Assembly: GCA_016647705.1 (NCBI GenBank)
Contig: CM028338.1
Location: 21,969,577-22,033,576 of the forward strand
From: Eucommia ulmoides
Taxonomy: Eukaryota; Streptophyta; Magnoliopsida; Garryales; Eucommiaceae
Length of the DNA: 64,000 bases
Reading direction: 5' to 3'
The translations under genes were made by a program, and so were the position numbers. Within the stretch, counting starts at the first letter, position 1; each line of letters begins with the position of its first letter. The notes below the pieces were generated by a model. It saw nothing but the letters and a program-made list of their open reading frames with translations, ran no database searches and had not been told where the DNA came from. Shown here piece after piece: positions 21,001-28,486 of this stretch.

Positions 21001-21455
21001 TTTTTGGTTTATCCCAACTACCTAATGTTGTCTTTATTTCTGTTTATATCTTTAGTGATGATCCAAATCAACTGTAGTTGTTTTGACGCGCAAACCTCTA
21101 ATGCTTCTAGGCGCTTATCTTGAGAATAAATATGTACTAAGCCTCGAGAATAAATGTGTTGTCTTGTTGTCACATTTTGTTTAAAGCTGACAACCGAGAT
21201 TAAGTCTTATGCGCTGGTTTATCAGTAGTGTTTCCAATTGCTATGAAATTTGTTTCAGATCTTGAACCTCCACGTCAGAGGCCTCAGACGTCAGCAAGAA
21301 CTGCCCAGAGGCTCATTGCTCAAGGGATGGGAATAAAATTGCCGTCTACAGAATTCGGATCCAGAGAACTGAGGAAACAGGAAGAAGATAGAAAGAATAG
21401 GATTGCTAGGAGACAGAATATGAGGGATGATGCTTGGGGGGACGATGTGAGCTAG
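6001..21455 (+). CDS. R3HCC1L-like protein, seven-exon plant gene
   Basis: This is the only convincing host gene. Proposed exons: 6001-6058, 12223-12288, 12421-12478, 14416-14713, 16069-16261, 20251-20340 and 21259-21455 (stop TAG). Donor and acceptor phases agree throughout, giving 960 nt or about 319 residues. The middle is acidic, then basic (SKRRGRGTFAYRKHG). The C-terminal half resembles the family of the R3H and coiled-coil protein R3HCC1L: HILVLADLP, then DLERLLKN, IRWVNDTTALAVF, an A-rich helix, and DLEPPRQRPQTSARTAQRLIAQGMG. The RNA-recognition-like fold in this region suggests RNA binding, but the biochemical role in plants is not established. Exons 1 to 3 are less certain than 4 to 7. 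Introns 1 and 5 are enlarged by transposons. Whether it is expressed cannot be told. Confidence 0.75.
6186..6348 (-). repeat. 3' LTR of the intron-1 copia element
   Basis: Pairs with 11912-12106. Shared blocks are 'agagataaga', 'gatgattacaacc', 'gatgtacaaa', and 'cttcttaaggt.tgtttaca' at the inner end. It ends TG...CA when read on the plus strand. The two copies have drifted apart considerably. Confidence 0.7.
6400..6700 (-). pseudogene. Copia RNase H, C-terminal fragment
   Basis: The minus-strand frame shows the end of a copia RNase H: ALTKHVKVDYHFLCEKG, then QQVEDIFIKPLSSPRFHNLELKL. In intact elements these read 'KH(I/V)E.DYHFVRE' and 'Q.ADIFTK.L'. The upstream part with the first catalytic residues is lost or scrambled around the A-run at 6740-6765. 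Confidence 0.75.
6871..7492 (-). pseudogene. Copia reverse transcriptase fragment
   Basis: Two overlapping minus-strand frames carry the second half of a copia reverse transcriptase: KLSKALYGLKQAP, the catalytic YVDDILI (about 7270-7290), MKDLGDLSYLLGIEV, and then a tether region. The break between them lies at about 7110-7190, where frame +1 replaces frame 0. It is not functional. Confidence 0.85.
7740..8260 (-). pseudogene. Copia integrase C-terminal region
   Basis: The minus-strand frame contains the copia GKxxP-like end of integrase: [34 protein letters not shown], followed by VHISSHVKFFE. Beyond that comes the S/P/H-rich linker toward reverse transcriptase. The catalytic D,D,E core should lie further right and is scattered by the MITE and SINE insertions. 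Confidence 0.75.
8683..9889. mobile_element. PIF/Harbinger (Tourist-like) MITE with TTA duplication
   Basis: The ends are inverted repeats: GGTTGTGTTTGGATAAGG on the left and the complement of GGTTGTGTTTGGGTAAGG on the right. Both sides carry TTA (8680-8682 and 9890-9892), the target duplication of PIF/Harbinger elements. Long sub-terminal inverted tracts follow ('ggatttcaaaatc' and 'caaaatccaagattttgaaatcc'). The 1.2-kb body has no transposase. Its core (8890-9400) is much richer in C+G than the surroundings, with repeats of 'cgtcgccgtccaattt'. It sits inside the copia integrase region, so it is younger than that element. Confidence 0.85.
9951..10120 (+). mobile_element. tRNA-derived SINE (Au-SINE-like)
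   Basis: The left part has a polymerase III A-box-like TTGGTTACAATGG and a B box GGTTCAAATCT (about 10009-10019). It continues with 'ggagtaaggctgtgtacatctgaccctcc' and ends 'tttgtgcactgggctgccttttt', the conserved 3' part of plant Au-type SINEs. The flanks repeat cttgtaaaaaat (9939-9950 and 10124-10135), a 12-bp target duplication. It inserted into the intron-1 copia element. No protein is expected. Confidence 0.85.
10140..10611 (-). pseudogene. Copia protease and integrase-zinc region remnant
   Basis: The minus-strand frame at 10387-10611 begins MDTGANNHFTNNPSRLQNM. This is the active-site block of copia protease (D-S/T-G-A followed by H.T). A frame at 10140-10457 continues toward the pre-integrase region (LFKGHCDHGLYPL, then AIKPSTSDAIHMRLGYPTM). 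The H-x-R-L-G-H core is partly recognisable as MRLGYP. Frame changes separate the parts. Confidence 0.75.
10740..11760 (-). pseudogene. Copia gag remnant with internal 234-bp duplication
   Basis: It lies between the protease and the primer site, where gag belongs. No frame longer than about 50 codons survives. A nearly exact tandem duplication occupies it (11290-11523 and 11524-11757), which cannot be part of a working gag. Assignment rests on position more than on motifs. Confidence 0.5.
11290..11757. repeat. Two-copy tandem duplication, period about 234 bp
   Basis: Each unit opens with TGTTTGAGTAATTGT and closes with 'gatttggattaaat.attta'. Shared internal blocks include 'ccatgtcttcagatgtttgtcgatag', 'cccatggaatccgtaatgaattgag' and 'acatggataagaatccattc'. 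The copies have many differences, so the duplication is old. Confidence 0.85.
11901..11909 (-). promoter_or_regulatory. Primer binding site of the intron-1 copia element
   Basis: On the minus strand it reads TGGTATCAG, the plant initiator-Met tRNA primer site. It lies immediately inside the 5' LTR. Confidence 0.85.
11912..12106 (-). repeat. 5' LTR of the intron-1 copia element
   Basis: Pairs with 6186-6348 and ends TTTACA on the plus strand. About 30 bp of length difference comes from small insertions between the shared blocks. Confidence 0.7.
12223..12288 (+). CDS. Exon 2 of the R3HCC1L-like gene
   Basis: Starts after 'tttgtgaag' and ends at a strong GTAAGT donor. It encodes an acidic stretch (NDAKPSEVPDDTVDREGSLDD). 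The polypyrimidine tract lies some way upstream (12150-12175), so the acceptor is plausible rather than certain. Confidence 0.6.
12421..12478 (+). CDS. Tentative exon 3 of the R3HCC1L-like gene
   Basis: Without this 58-nt segment the phases of exons 2 and 4 do not agree. With it they do, and it has no stop. The donor AAGCAG/GTAAGG is excellent, but the acceptor after 'ttatgacaag' is poor in pyrimidines. It encodes a small Ser/Leu-rich stretch. The donor lies in a 19-bp tandem duplication (12466-12484 and 12485-12503), so a second identical donor follows at 12498. Confidence 0.35.
12479..14415 (+). other. Intron 3, no other gene seen
   Basis: About 1.9 kb of AT-rich sequence. It has a TA-rich run at 13186-13215 and a T-rich acceptor region before 14416. 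Open frames at 13166-13510 (-) and 13746-14267 (+) have no recognisable domain and are taken as chance. Confidence 0.5.
14416..14713 (+). CDS. Exon 4 of the R3HCC1L-like gene
   Basis: Opens after 'tctcatacag' and runs 298 nt in one frame to a GTGAGA donor. It encodes an acidic part (QIDDVDDLHKSDIISPGWEAI), a Leu-rich part (LHGMSKLSLEEKQ) and a basic RGRG motif with FAYRKHGLYSD, followed by a D/S-rich end. The composition and the frame length without stops set it apart from the surrounding intron. Confidence 0.8.
14714..16068 (+). other. Intron 4 with a minisatellite
   Basis: Holds the three-copy minisatellite at 15633-15851 and otherwise AT-rich sequence. A short acidic frame near 15978-16020 (IEVDDDETIIP) looks protein-like. 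It could be a small extra exon, but its phase does not fit with the acceptor and donor I can see. Confidence 0.45.
15633..15851. repeat. Three-copy minisatellite in intron 4
   Basis: Units start at 15633, 15727 and 15792 with 'ttgacatt(g/a)tatcctttgc' and continue 'attgaaatag.tggcag', closing with 'gttctc.ctgtta'. The spacing is 94 then 65 bp because the first unit has an additional 30-bp tail. Confidence 0.85.
16069..16261 (+). CDS. Exon 5 of the R3HCC1L-like gene, RRM-like region
   Basis: The phase-0 acceptor at 16067-16068 joins exon 4. The end is ACCG/GTACCT. It encodes the most conserved part: YGTRHILVLADLP, then DLERLLKNSKDHG, then VIRWVNDTTALAVFTSP. This is a beta-alpha-beta pattern as in the RRM-like domain of R3HCC1L proteins. 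An alternative acceptor at 16099 (gatttcag) would need a different exon-4 end. The first 11 residues, upstream of VKYG, are therefore uncertain. Confidence 0.8.
16423..16450 (+). mobile_element. 28-bp RTE LINE 3'-end stub with 19-bp duplication
   Basis: The segment 'gtgggcaaaggcttag' followed by (TTG)n equals the very 3' end of the RTE elements in this window (compare 4405-4446). It is flanked by tatttattgaattTgcata-type repeats at 16404-16422 and 16451-16469, differing at one base. A 5'-truncated insertion of only the tail explains both observations. Confidence 0.8.
17000..18690 (-). pseudogene. Ty3/gypsy-type gag-like pseudogene
   Basis: Minus-strand frames, read from right to left, give a Ser/Pro-rich start (MTRKSSTFDFPCWFDH) followed by two overlapping frames. 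The first has ISFYEDDVVVEACFPLHCFITP. The second continues with LTPKSWKNMVGFIILYYQNG. Together they match the pattern of the 'putative gypsy type transposon' domain: FYED, small, LPLHPF, then QL.P.SW..L.GF. A frameshift near 18180-18240 separates them. Downstream the reading is E/K- and P-rich without motifs. No LTR, primer site or pol belonging to it is visible, so it is a fragment. Confidence 0.6.
18887..19571 (-). pseudogene. Copia gag (UBN2-type) pseudogene
   Basis: It starts at the minus-strand ATG at 19571 with MTSKTDDSLKSNIVRLNG and changes frame several times. It ends with HIFKALRDDFEGLHGTILQHSSLPSVDSVVSEVL, the well-conserved C-terminal part of copia gag of the UBN2 type (L..LR..FE..R..IL...PLPS...V.S.L). 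No zinc knuckle remains. At least two stops and two frameshifts inactivate it. Confidence 0.75.
19782..20011 (-). repeat. LTR of the truncated copia element in intron 5
   Basis: It begins TGTAAAG and ends TATTCA on the plus strand, next to the primer-site variant. It is unpaired within this window. Confidence 0.6.
20251..20340 (+). CDS. Exon 6 of the R3HCC1L-like gene
   Basis: The acceptor 'tatgatgcag' and the donor GAG/GTAGCC both fit in phase. It encodes AAEAFNCIKCPFTIRVLDENDLLLSSIPPR, which continues the RRM-like fold: a helix, then a strand with F.IR.LDE.D. Confidence 0.85.
20341..21258 (+). other. Intron 6, nothing else recognised
   Basis: AT-rich. It has a C/T run after the donor and a normal 'ttgtttcag' acceptor. 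The 74-codon frame at 20697-20921 shows no domain. Confidence 0.6.
21259..21455 (+). CDS. Terminal exon 7 of the R3HCC1L-like gene
   Basis: In phase after exon 6, it encodes DLEPPRQRPQTSARTAQRL followed by IAQGMGIKLPSTEFGSRELRKQEE and an R/K-rich end (DRKNRIARRQNM). It finishes DDAWGDDVS and TAG. The 'RP.TSA..A.RLI' signature is shared with R3HCC1L proteins; the tail is a probable charged helix. Confidence 0.9.
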
Positions 21456-21859
21456 ATGATCCCAAGTGTTCATAAAATATTGATGCTACTAGTACAATTT
21501 TAAATCATACATATATTTTTTCCTTCCTATTTATTGTGAGATCTATTTATAAGTATCAAGATTCTTTTAACTTCAGACCATGGCTAATAGTTCTTAACGG
21601 TATTGTCGAACTTTTGATACAAAAGAATGCTACGATTCTGGATAATTTTATGAAAGTGTTGAAGAACGATATTACCAAAACATATAACGAGTCTGAGGAT
21701 AAGCGTGAAAATAAGCAACAACCTCTTGAGAAAAAGAGAGGACAACAAGAAACGACCCCTCTTAAGATAGAGGGGTACAAGTAAGAAACATCTCTTTTTG
21801 AAAGAGGGGAAGGATTACGAAAGGAAAAAAAAAGAAATCTCCTATAAAAATGGGGACAA
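21456..21859. other. 3' flank of the gene with imperfect repeats
   Basis: It probably includes the 3' untranslated region, though no clear polyadenylation signal could be fixed. From 21710 a motif 'aacaacctct.tt.agaaaaagaga' recurs and continues beyond the Tork-like insertion at 40836-40980. The insertion therefore split a small imperfect repeat array. The open frame at 21536-21784 is not supported as a gene. Confidence 0.4.
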
Positions 21860-21864
21860 CAAGA

Positions 21865-22393
21865 TGTTGGGGAATAGTGGATCGAAATAGTATCACGTAG
21901 TTAAGAATTAGGATTGAGAAGAATATGAATTGACACTATTTATTTGGTAAAATTCTCAATTAATTTTAGGGAAACATCCAAGAAAAAAAAGAGTGAACTT
22001 TACAATTTCTCTTTATAAATAAGGAATGAACAAAGATAACTCTTTTTTGAAATAGGAGAATGCAAATCTCTTTATACAAAATAGGAGAAATTAGGAAATG
22101 ACTACATGGAAGGATCTTCCAGGAGATTTTTTTTTTTTTTTTTTTTTTCAATTTGAAGTGGGATATATTTAGATGTTTCTATCTATAAATTCCTCTATTT
22201 ATAGGAGGAGAGTGCAATGCATTTGTCAAGGAAGTTGGCAGTTTTGTTAAAGAAGCTTACAATTTACTTCTTCAAACAAAGCGGCACCAAATTATTGAGA
22301 AGGAGTAATAATCTTCCTTCCATTTTTGACATTTGTGAGTAAAACCAAAATGACTTTACCCATTTCCACAAAAGTGACATATCCACTTTCATA
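21865..22393 (-). repeat. 3' LTR of the Tork-like element
   Basis: Pairs with 40299-40835. It begins TGTTGGGG on the plus strand and ends CTTTCATA, where the expected CACA is mutated. On the minus strand it is preceded by a polypurine tract of the type AAGTGGTAGAA (22394-22407). The flank CAAGA at 21860-21864 matches 40836-40840. Confidence 0.85.
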
Positions 22394-22458
22394 TTCTACC
22401 ACTTAAATCCATTTTGATTATCCTTCGATCATTTTTAAACTTGTCAGTTTTATGCTGC

Positions 22459-23048
22459 TCACGTTTTCAATAGGCCATAGAAAGATCTACACCATATAAA
22501 TTTGTTAATGTTGGTTGGCTTTGTCATGACATCTGCTAGGTTGTTTTTGATATGAATCTTTTGCATATCCACACTTTCTTCTTCCACTATTTCTCGGACA
22601 AAGTGATATTTAACGCCTATGTACTTTATCTTGGAATGAAAGGCTGGATTCCTTGCGATGTGTAAGGCATTTTGACTATCACAAATAAGGGAATCTTCTC
22701 CTGTTTGTGTCTGAGTTCTTCCATTAACCTTTATATCTAGACTGCTTATTTGCAAGCTTGTGTAGCTGCTATGTATATTGCTTTTGTTATAGATAAGGCC
22801 ACATCAGTTTGTAATTGGATACCCAGTTCATTGCTTCTCCTGCAAAGTGTGAACACACAGCCTATAGTGGATTTTCTTTGATCAAGATTACCTGCGAAAT
22901 CTAAATCAACATAGCCTCTGATAATAAATTCCGATCCTCCATAACATAATGCAGTATCTGATGTCCCTTTGATGTATCTTAAGATCCTCTTGACAACATT
23001 CCAATGCTTTCTACTAGGATTCGTCATAAACCAACTGACCGTATGCAA
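22459..23048 (-). pseudogene. Tork-like RNase H fragment
   Basis: Two minus-strand frames carry RILRYIKGTSDTALCYG, then GYVDLDFAGNLDQRKSTIGCVF, and finally SLICDSQNALHIARNPAFHSKIKYI and HFVREIVEEE. These are the successive D, E-region and D blocks of copia RNase H. The second block normally reads G..DSD.AGD..RKS. Here the second D of 'DSD' is kept, but the frame breaks after it. Confidence 0.85.
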
Positions 23049-23400
23049 ACTACTTGAGCAATATCTGGTCTAGTACATATCATAGAGAACAAAAGGCTTC
23101 CCACCATTGATCAATACAGTACTTGAGACAATTCCATCATCTTCGCTTTCCTGCTAGGACAAATAATTGAGGATAATTTGTAATTGGCAGGAAGATGGGT
23201 AGAAATTGGCTTGGAGTCTTGCATGTTGAAGTGCTGCAAGATTTTCTTGAAGTAGTTATTCTGAGAAACTCAAATATTCCTGTCTTTTCTGTCTCGGTAA
23301 ATTTTCATCCCTAAAATCTTGTTTGATGGTCACAAGTCTTTAATAATGAACTCCCTAGCTAACTGTGCCTTCAATTCTTGGACACGGTCTTTGTTGGGGC

Positions 23401-23830
23401 CTACAACCAACATGTCATCATGTACAATTGTAGAATAATGAAGTCATTTTCTCCAAACCTCTTGTAATACGTATAATAGTCTGAACTCAATTTGTTGTAA
23501 CCTAGATTAATTATAAATGAATCAAATCTCTTGTACCAACATCTTGGCGCATGCTTTAGACCGTATAGAGATTTGGTTAACCAATAAACCAAGTTTTCTT
23601 TTTCTTTTTTCTTCAAATCCTTCTAGTTGGAGCATATAAATCTCTTCTTCGAGTTCTCCATGAAGAAAAACCGTTTTCGCATCTAATTGTTGGAGATGTA
23701 AATGGAACGCAACACAAATAACTAAGACCACTCTGATAGTTGTAAGTCTAACAACTGGTGAAAATATCTTATTGAAATCAATACCTTCTTTCTTAGTAGA
23801 TCCTTTTACCACCAACCTTGGATATTACTG
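23401..23830 (-). pseudogene. Tork-like reverse transcriptase fragment
   Basis: Frames give KGIDFNKIFSPVVRLTTIRVVL, then QLDAKTVFLHGELEEEIYMLQLEGF, then KSLYGLKHAPRCWYKRFD. These are the N-terminal and middle blocks of copia reverse transcriptase. The YVDD block should follow at about 23400-23440. There the reading is LYMMTCWL, so the catalytic pair is lost or shifted out of frame. Confidence 0.85.
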
Positions 23831-24142
23831 CTCTACTTGGTCATTTCCATCTTATTTGATCTTATAGATTTACTTGTTCCCAATGGCTTTACGACCTTGT
23901 GGAAGTAGAACAAGATTCCAGGTCTTGTTTCTATGTAAGGCTTCCATTTCTTCTTGCATTGGTGTCATCCACAATGAAACATCAGTGCTACTTATAGTCT
24001 AATGGAAAGTTCATGGCTCTCCATCTTCTGTTAGAAGACAATATGCAACATTGTTTGCCATAACATAATTTGAGTGGCATGATGGTTTTCTTGCCTGACG
24101 CGTTGATCACTGGACTTCTGTGTCATTAGCTTCGTCTGGTTC

Positions 24143-24622
24143 TTATTCATCATGCTCTAGTGTTACTTTAGAAGAATCTTCTTGTTCTGACACATCTTCT
24201 ATTTGAACTATCATAGTTCCCTTTGTCGTGTTATCAGTTCTTTCACTTTGCAGTTCTCCTTCTGTAAATATCACATCTTTGCTGATGATAACCTTGTAGC
24301 TAGTGGAATCCCACAGACGACACCCCTTAACTCCACCAGCATATCCCAAGAATATGTATTTCTTTGATTTTGGATCCAGCTTTGTCCTCTCTTGGGAATC
24401 ATACATTACGTATGCAAGACATCCAAATACGTGGAGTGATGAATAATCTATTGGCTTACCAATCCACATTTCCATTGGTGTCTTCGAACTAACTGCAGTT
24501 GATGGAGACCGATTTATCACATAATAGACAGTTTTGACTACTTTTGCCCATAATAACTTGGCTTGGCTTGGAGATCTCAACAAAGGTCTCAATCTCTCCA
24601 GGGGAGTTCTGTTCGTCCGCTC
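24143..24622 (-). pseudogene. Tork-like integrase, C-terminal part
   Basis: Minus frame: ERTNRTPLERLRPLL, AKVVKTVYYVINRSPS, MEMWIGKPIDYSSLHVFGCLAYV, then KSKKYIFLGYAGGVKGCRLWD and SKDVIFTE. This is the region after the catalytic core through the end of copia integrase. It is cut on the right by the 2-kb insertion at 24623; the missing part resumes at 26685. Confidence 0.85.
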
Positions 24623-26030
24623 TGTAACGACTCGGTTTTCCAGGGCTGTCACTAGGTTTCTCCTAAGGAGAAATAGAGCCAAAAGACAAACCACTCCATC
24701 ACCACGCTTCCGCTGCACTACTCTGATAAAATAATAATAATATATTTTTTCAATTTAAAATTTTAACTTTTATACAAAGCCGTCTATTTTGTAACAAAAT
24801 TACAAAAATATTTCAACTACTCACTCCCAACAACTGTCCTAATATCCTTTAAAATAAAACTCACTACCTCATCTGATTCTACCTAGTGCCAGTAGTGGAC
24901 CCGTCTCTAACTGCGGTACTTGAGACCAAATATTTTATCAGTGTACTGTCTTAATAATATAAAAACAATTTATGAATCAAGTACATTTAACAAAATTCAT
25001 ATTTTAAAACAAGATATAACCACGGTAATATTTTCCAGAACAAAGTGCAACCACACTGAACAGTATCAAATCCATAGATATTATCAATATATAGAAATTA
25101 CATATAAATCAACCAATCAAATCAATTATATATAATAAAATACTAAAAATATACTTTCCTACTAGCCATAGAATCGTTTCACCTCACGATCGGGAGTTAC
25201 GATGGTACTGTAACTTGTACAACTGTGCCATCTAAGGTGGCTATCAGTGTAAGGGTCATTTAATATCTCCAATGGTAAGAGCCAACACGTAATAAAAATC
25301 ACCATATCACGATGATAATCATCATCGTCAACAATAACAAATATCAACCACCTATAGGACTTGCTCTCCTATCAGGTCAGAATACAACGTCATACAAGAC
25401 ATGCCCTTTTATTATGACCAAAAACATCTTGTAGGACATGCCTTCCTGTCGGGATCACATTATGGCATAGTCGGATAATAAAACCACTTTCTATATTTAA
25501 AAATTTACTTGATCTACATAACGTCATAAAATAATCTATTTTAATAAACCCCCTTTTTCCCCACATTTTAGTATGAAAATATAATTTGATAATTTACATA
25601 TAAGACAATACACTCACCTCAATTTTTGCACTACTAAAAATACTATCGTCCAAATGCTACACGATAGGTGTCACCTGCGAACCTAACAACTAAAGGGTCT
25701 AAACTAAGAATTTATTTAAAATAAACCTAATATACAATGCGTGACCCTAAAATGCATTATTTTCCATTCCCAAAATTTTCATGATTATCCGAAATTTATT
25801 AAAATTAAACGTTCTATTTTCTTAAACCACATTAATTATACAACTAAAATATTATAGTTGCATTTGTAAAATTTATCAATCAATAATTTAATTACTGCAA
25901 AAATATTATCTGACTGTCAGTAATATTACTAATCAACAGAACACTACGAATTTTCATTTTAATAAAATTTGGAATTTCTACTATAGATTAAATTTTTCAC
26001 TATTTAGATATTTTTATTCAAAATTATAAA

Positions 26031-26082
<52 letters not shown>

Positions 26083-26680
26083 CAATTGTTTAAATACAAG
26101 AAACAATGACTATTAATTATCTTGGATAATAGAGATGTAGGTGAGGAAATTAGAGAGAGCAAATCAAGCCAAGATTTTAGAGAGGTTTGTGCATGTATAT
26201 GTGTATATTTCCCCTCTTCCACCACCCAAAACATCTCTCCTTTTTTTTTTGTTTGTTTGTTTCATTTGTTGTCTTAATCTCCCTCAACCATGTGTCTCTC
26301 CCTAGTCTTATCCATTGAGATGTGGAGATTATATATAAATTATGCAAACTTTTATTGAGAAATTACACAACTCACCCGCTTACATATTTAAAGTGTCACT
26401 TAATCCAAAAAACTTAAAATTATCATTTCTTTTAAATAGCAATTTCCCCTACAAATTATTTAAAAGTAAAAATTTAAATTAGCATTTTAACCCCAAAGTT
26501 ATTTAAAACTAAATTTTAAATGCCCAAATAACCCCAAAAAAATTAATTCTAATTTTTTAAAAATATCATAATGACCCATAAAATTTAAAAGTGAAATTTA
26601 AATAGCATATTGGACCCATTATTGTTCTAAATGTTCTAAAATGCAACTCGAAATATGCATGTGCAGGAATTAGGCTTTAC
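24623..26680 (+). mobile_element. Solo-LTR-like insertion in the Tork-like integrase
   Basis: The 2058-bp block starts TGTAACGACTCGG and ends GGCTTTACA, a TG...CA pair. It is flanked by CGCTC (24618-24622) and TGCTC (26681-26685), a 5-bp duplication with one mismatch. It has no coding capacity. The TGTAACGAC start is common among plant Ty3/gypsy LTRs, so it is probably a solo LTR. It contains a (TA)n run and 'acatgcc' repeats near 25390-25450. Orientation is inferred from the start sequence. Confidence 0.6.
26034..26081. repeat. (AT)n microsatellite
   Basis: An uninterrupted TA run of about 48 bp inside the solo-LTR-like block. Confidence 0.95.
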
Positions 26681-26684
26681 ATGC

Positions 26685-27370
26685 TCTGCCACATCATTTT
26701 GCAGAGGTGTACCTGCAACAATAAACTGCCTTTGGATACCATTTTGCTTGCAAAATATGAGAAAATCGCCATCAAAATATTCTCCTATATTGTCCATCCT
26801 CAAACACTTGATCTTCCTTTCAGATTCATGTTCCGCCTATGCTTTAAATGTTGAAATATATTTATCTTCTTCTTGATTCGATACACCTATACTCTCCTGG
26901 ATTGATCATCAATAAATTATACAAAATAATTTGCTCATCCTTTAGATTGGACTAGCGATTCCTATACATCTGAATGGATTAAGTCTAGAATGTGTTTTCT
27001 TCTTGCCATAGATCTACCAAACTTTAATATATGCTGTTTACTTGTAACAAATGCTTACAAAATGGTAAAGATACAATTTTGAGCCTAGTAAGGAGCTTAC
27101 GCTCAAAGAGAATCTTCAAACTACGTTTTTACATGTGTCCTCATTTTCGATGCCACAGTATCATTGATTCGTCTTGGTTGGTTGATGCAACTGATGCATC
27201 TACTTTCTGCAACGTATCTCCTAAAAGTATGTATAGATTTGCCGCAATTGTTTCTACCTTTTTCACCACAAGTGCGCCTTTGATGATCTTTATAATCCTA
27301 TTTTTTATATGGGTTTTGCAACCAAAATCATCTAATTGTCCAAGGGACAATAACTTTTTCTTCTAGACCT
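26685..27370 (-). pseudogene. Tork-like integrase core and pre-integrase remnant
   Basis: On the minus strand from about 26850 leftward the translation reads KCLRMDNIGEYFDG, then FCKQNGIQRQF, then GTPLQNDVAE. This is the second-aspartate (DN.GE) and glutamate-region part of the copia integrase core. To its right, 27000-27370 shows short frames where the pre-integrase zinc region and protease belong. Stops are frequent. Confidence 0.75.
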
Positions 27371-27699
27371 TCACGTGTAGTACTTTTTAAATAGTATGAA
27401 TTGTACCATAATCCATCGTCAACTTGATGGTATCACATCCAGTGATCTTTGAGACATGATTATTACCCATGTACACAAATATTTTATAGACAAGTTCATA
27501 GGTGTACAACCAGTCTCATCGAGAGGTCATATGCCAGGTAACTCTTGATTCCATTTTTCAAGTATTAGTGAGCTACTTTCTGCCTTTAGAAATAGTTGCT
27601 GCTTCGCTGTATAAATTTTCTCCATCATTAGAGTTACTAGCAACATATCCCTGAGAATTTGTTGCCTCAAGAGGTTTTTTTTTCGCTCTTTTCTTTCCA

Positions 27700-27765
27700 T
27701 GCCAACAATCTTTTATGACGTGCCCCTTTTTGCGACACTTATAGCATTTGACATTTTTCTTGCTT
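27700..27765 (-). pseudogene. Gag zinc knuckle of the Tork-like element
   Basis: Minus frame reads CYKCRKKGHVIKDC, a complete CX2CX4HX4C knuckle that binds the genomic RNA in intact gags. It is separated from the gag body by frame changes. Confidence 0.85.
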
Positions 27766-27833
27766 CTTAATTTTTATCTACCATGAATGTGACTCCCACT
27801 CAAGCCATACTCTATTGATCTCCCTCTCGCTAC

Positions 27834-28430
27834 CTATAACGCCTCTGCTTGTTGTGAGCTTTCCAATCTGTCTTCCTTGTTTTTACGCCTGTTTTTCTCT
27901 TCCAGAATAGTGACTGCAACATCATCGAAGACTAGATAGTCGAAAAGAATACTAGTGTTGTAATTGACGATAAGTTGATCATATGAATCAGGTTTACTTT
28001 GGAGTAGAAGCTCTATACGTTCAGCTTTTGCTATTTTATGATTTAACGCCGTAATTTGGGAAAATAGCGTATTGAGAATGTTGATGTGATACTTCAGTGA
28101 AGTGGATTCACTCATTCGAAGAATGTAGAGTCTCGTCTTTAAGAACTTGTTGTGAAGTGACTTGACCTCATACAATCTTATTAGTGTATTTCAAATTTTC
28201 TTTGTTGATTTCTTCTCTGCATCACTTGATAGCACTGAATCTAACAATGCTAGGTGCAAATTAGCAATAACACTGCCATCAATTTCTTTCCACTTGTCAT
28301 CAGTCATCTCTGCTGGTTTGTCTCTAATTACTGCTAAAAAATTATAATTTCTCAAAATTGCATTCATCTTCAATTTCCATAGGGAGAAATTAATCCTGTT
28401 GAACTTCTCAATTTGAAATTTTGTTGTCAT
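27834..28430 (-). pseudogene. Tork-like gag pseudogene
   Basis: It begins at the minus-strand ATG 28430 with MTTKFQIEKFNRINFSLWKLKM, the typical start of Tork-type gags (FNG.NF..WK..M). It continues with DDKWKEIDGSVIANLHLAL. A second frame (27834-28175) carries LHNKFLKTRLYILRMSES and HINILNTLFSQI, then FDYLVFDDVAVTILEEKNRR. The junction near 28180 contains a frameshift or stop. Confidence 0.85.
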
Positions 28431-28486
28431 GGTGTTGATAACAATCTATTTCTCAACTAAATTGCCTCCCACTTTTCAGCGTGAAC

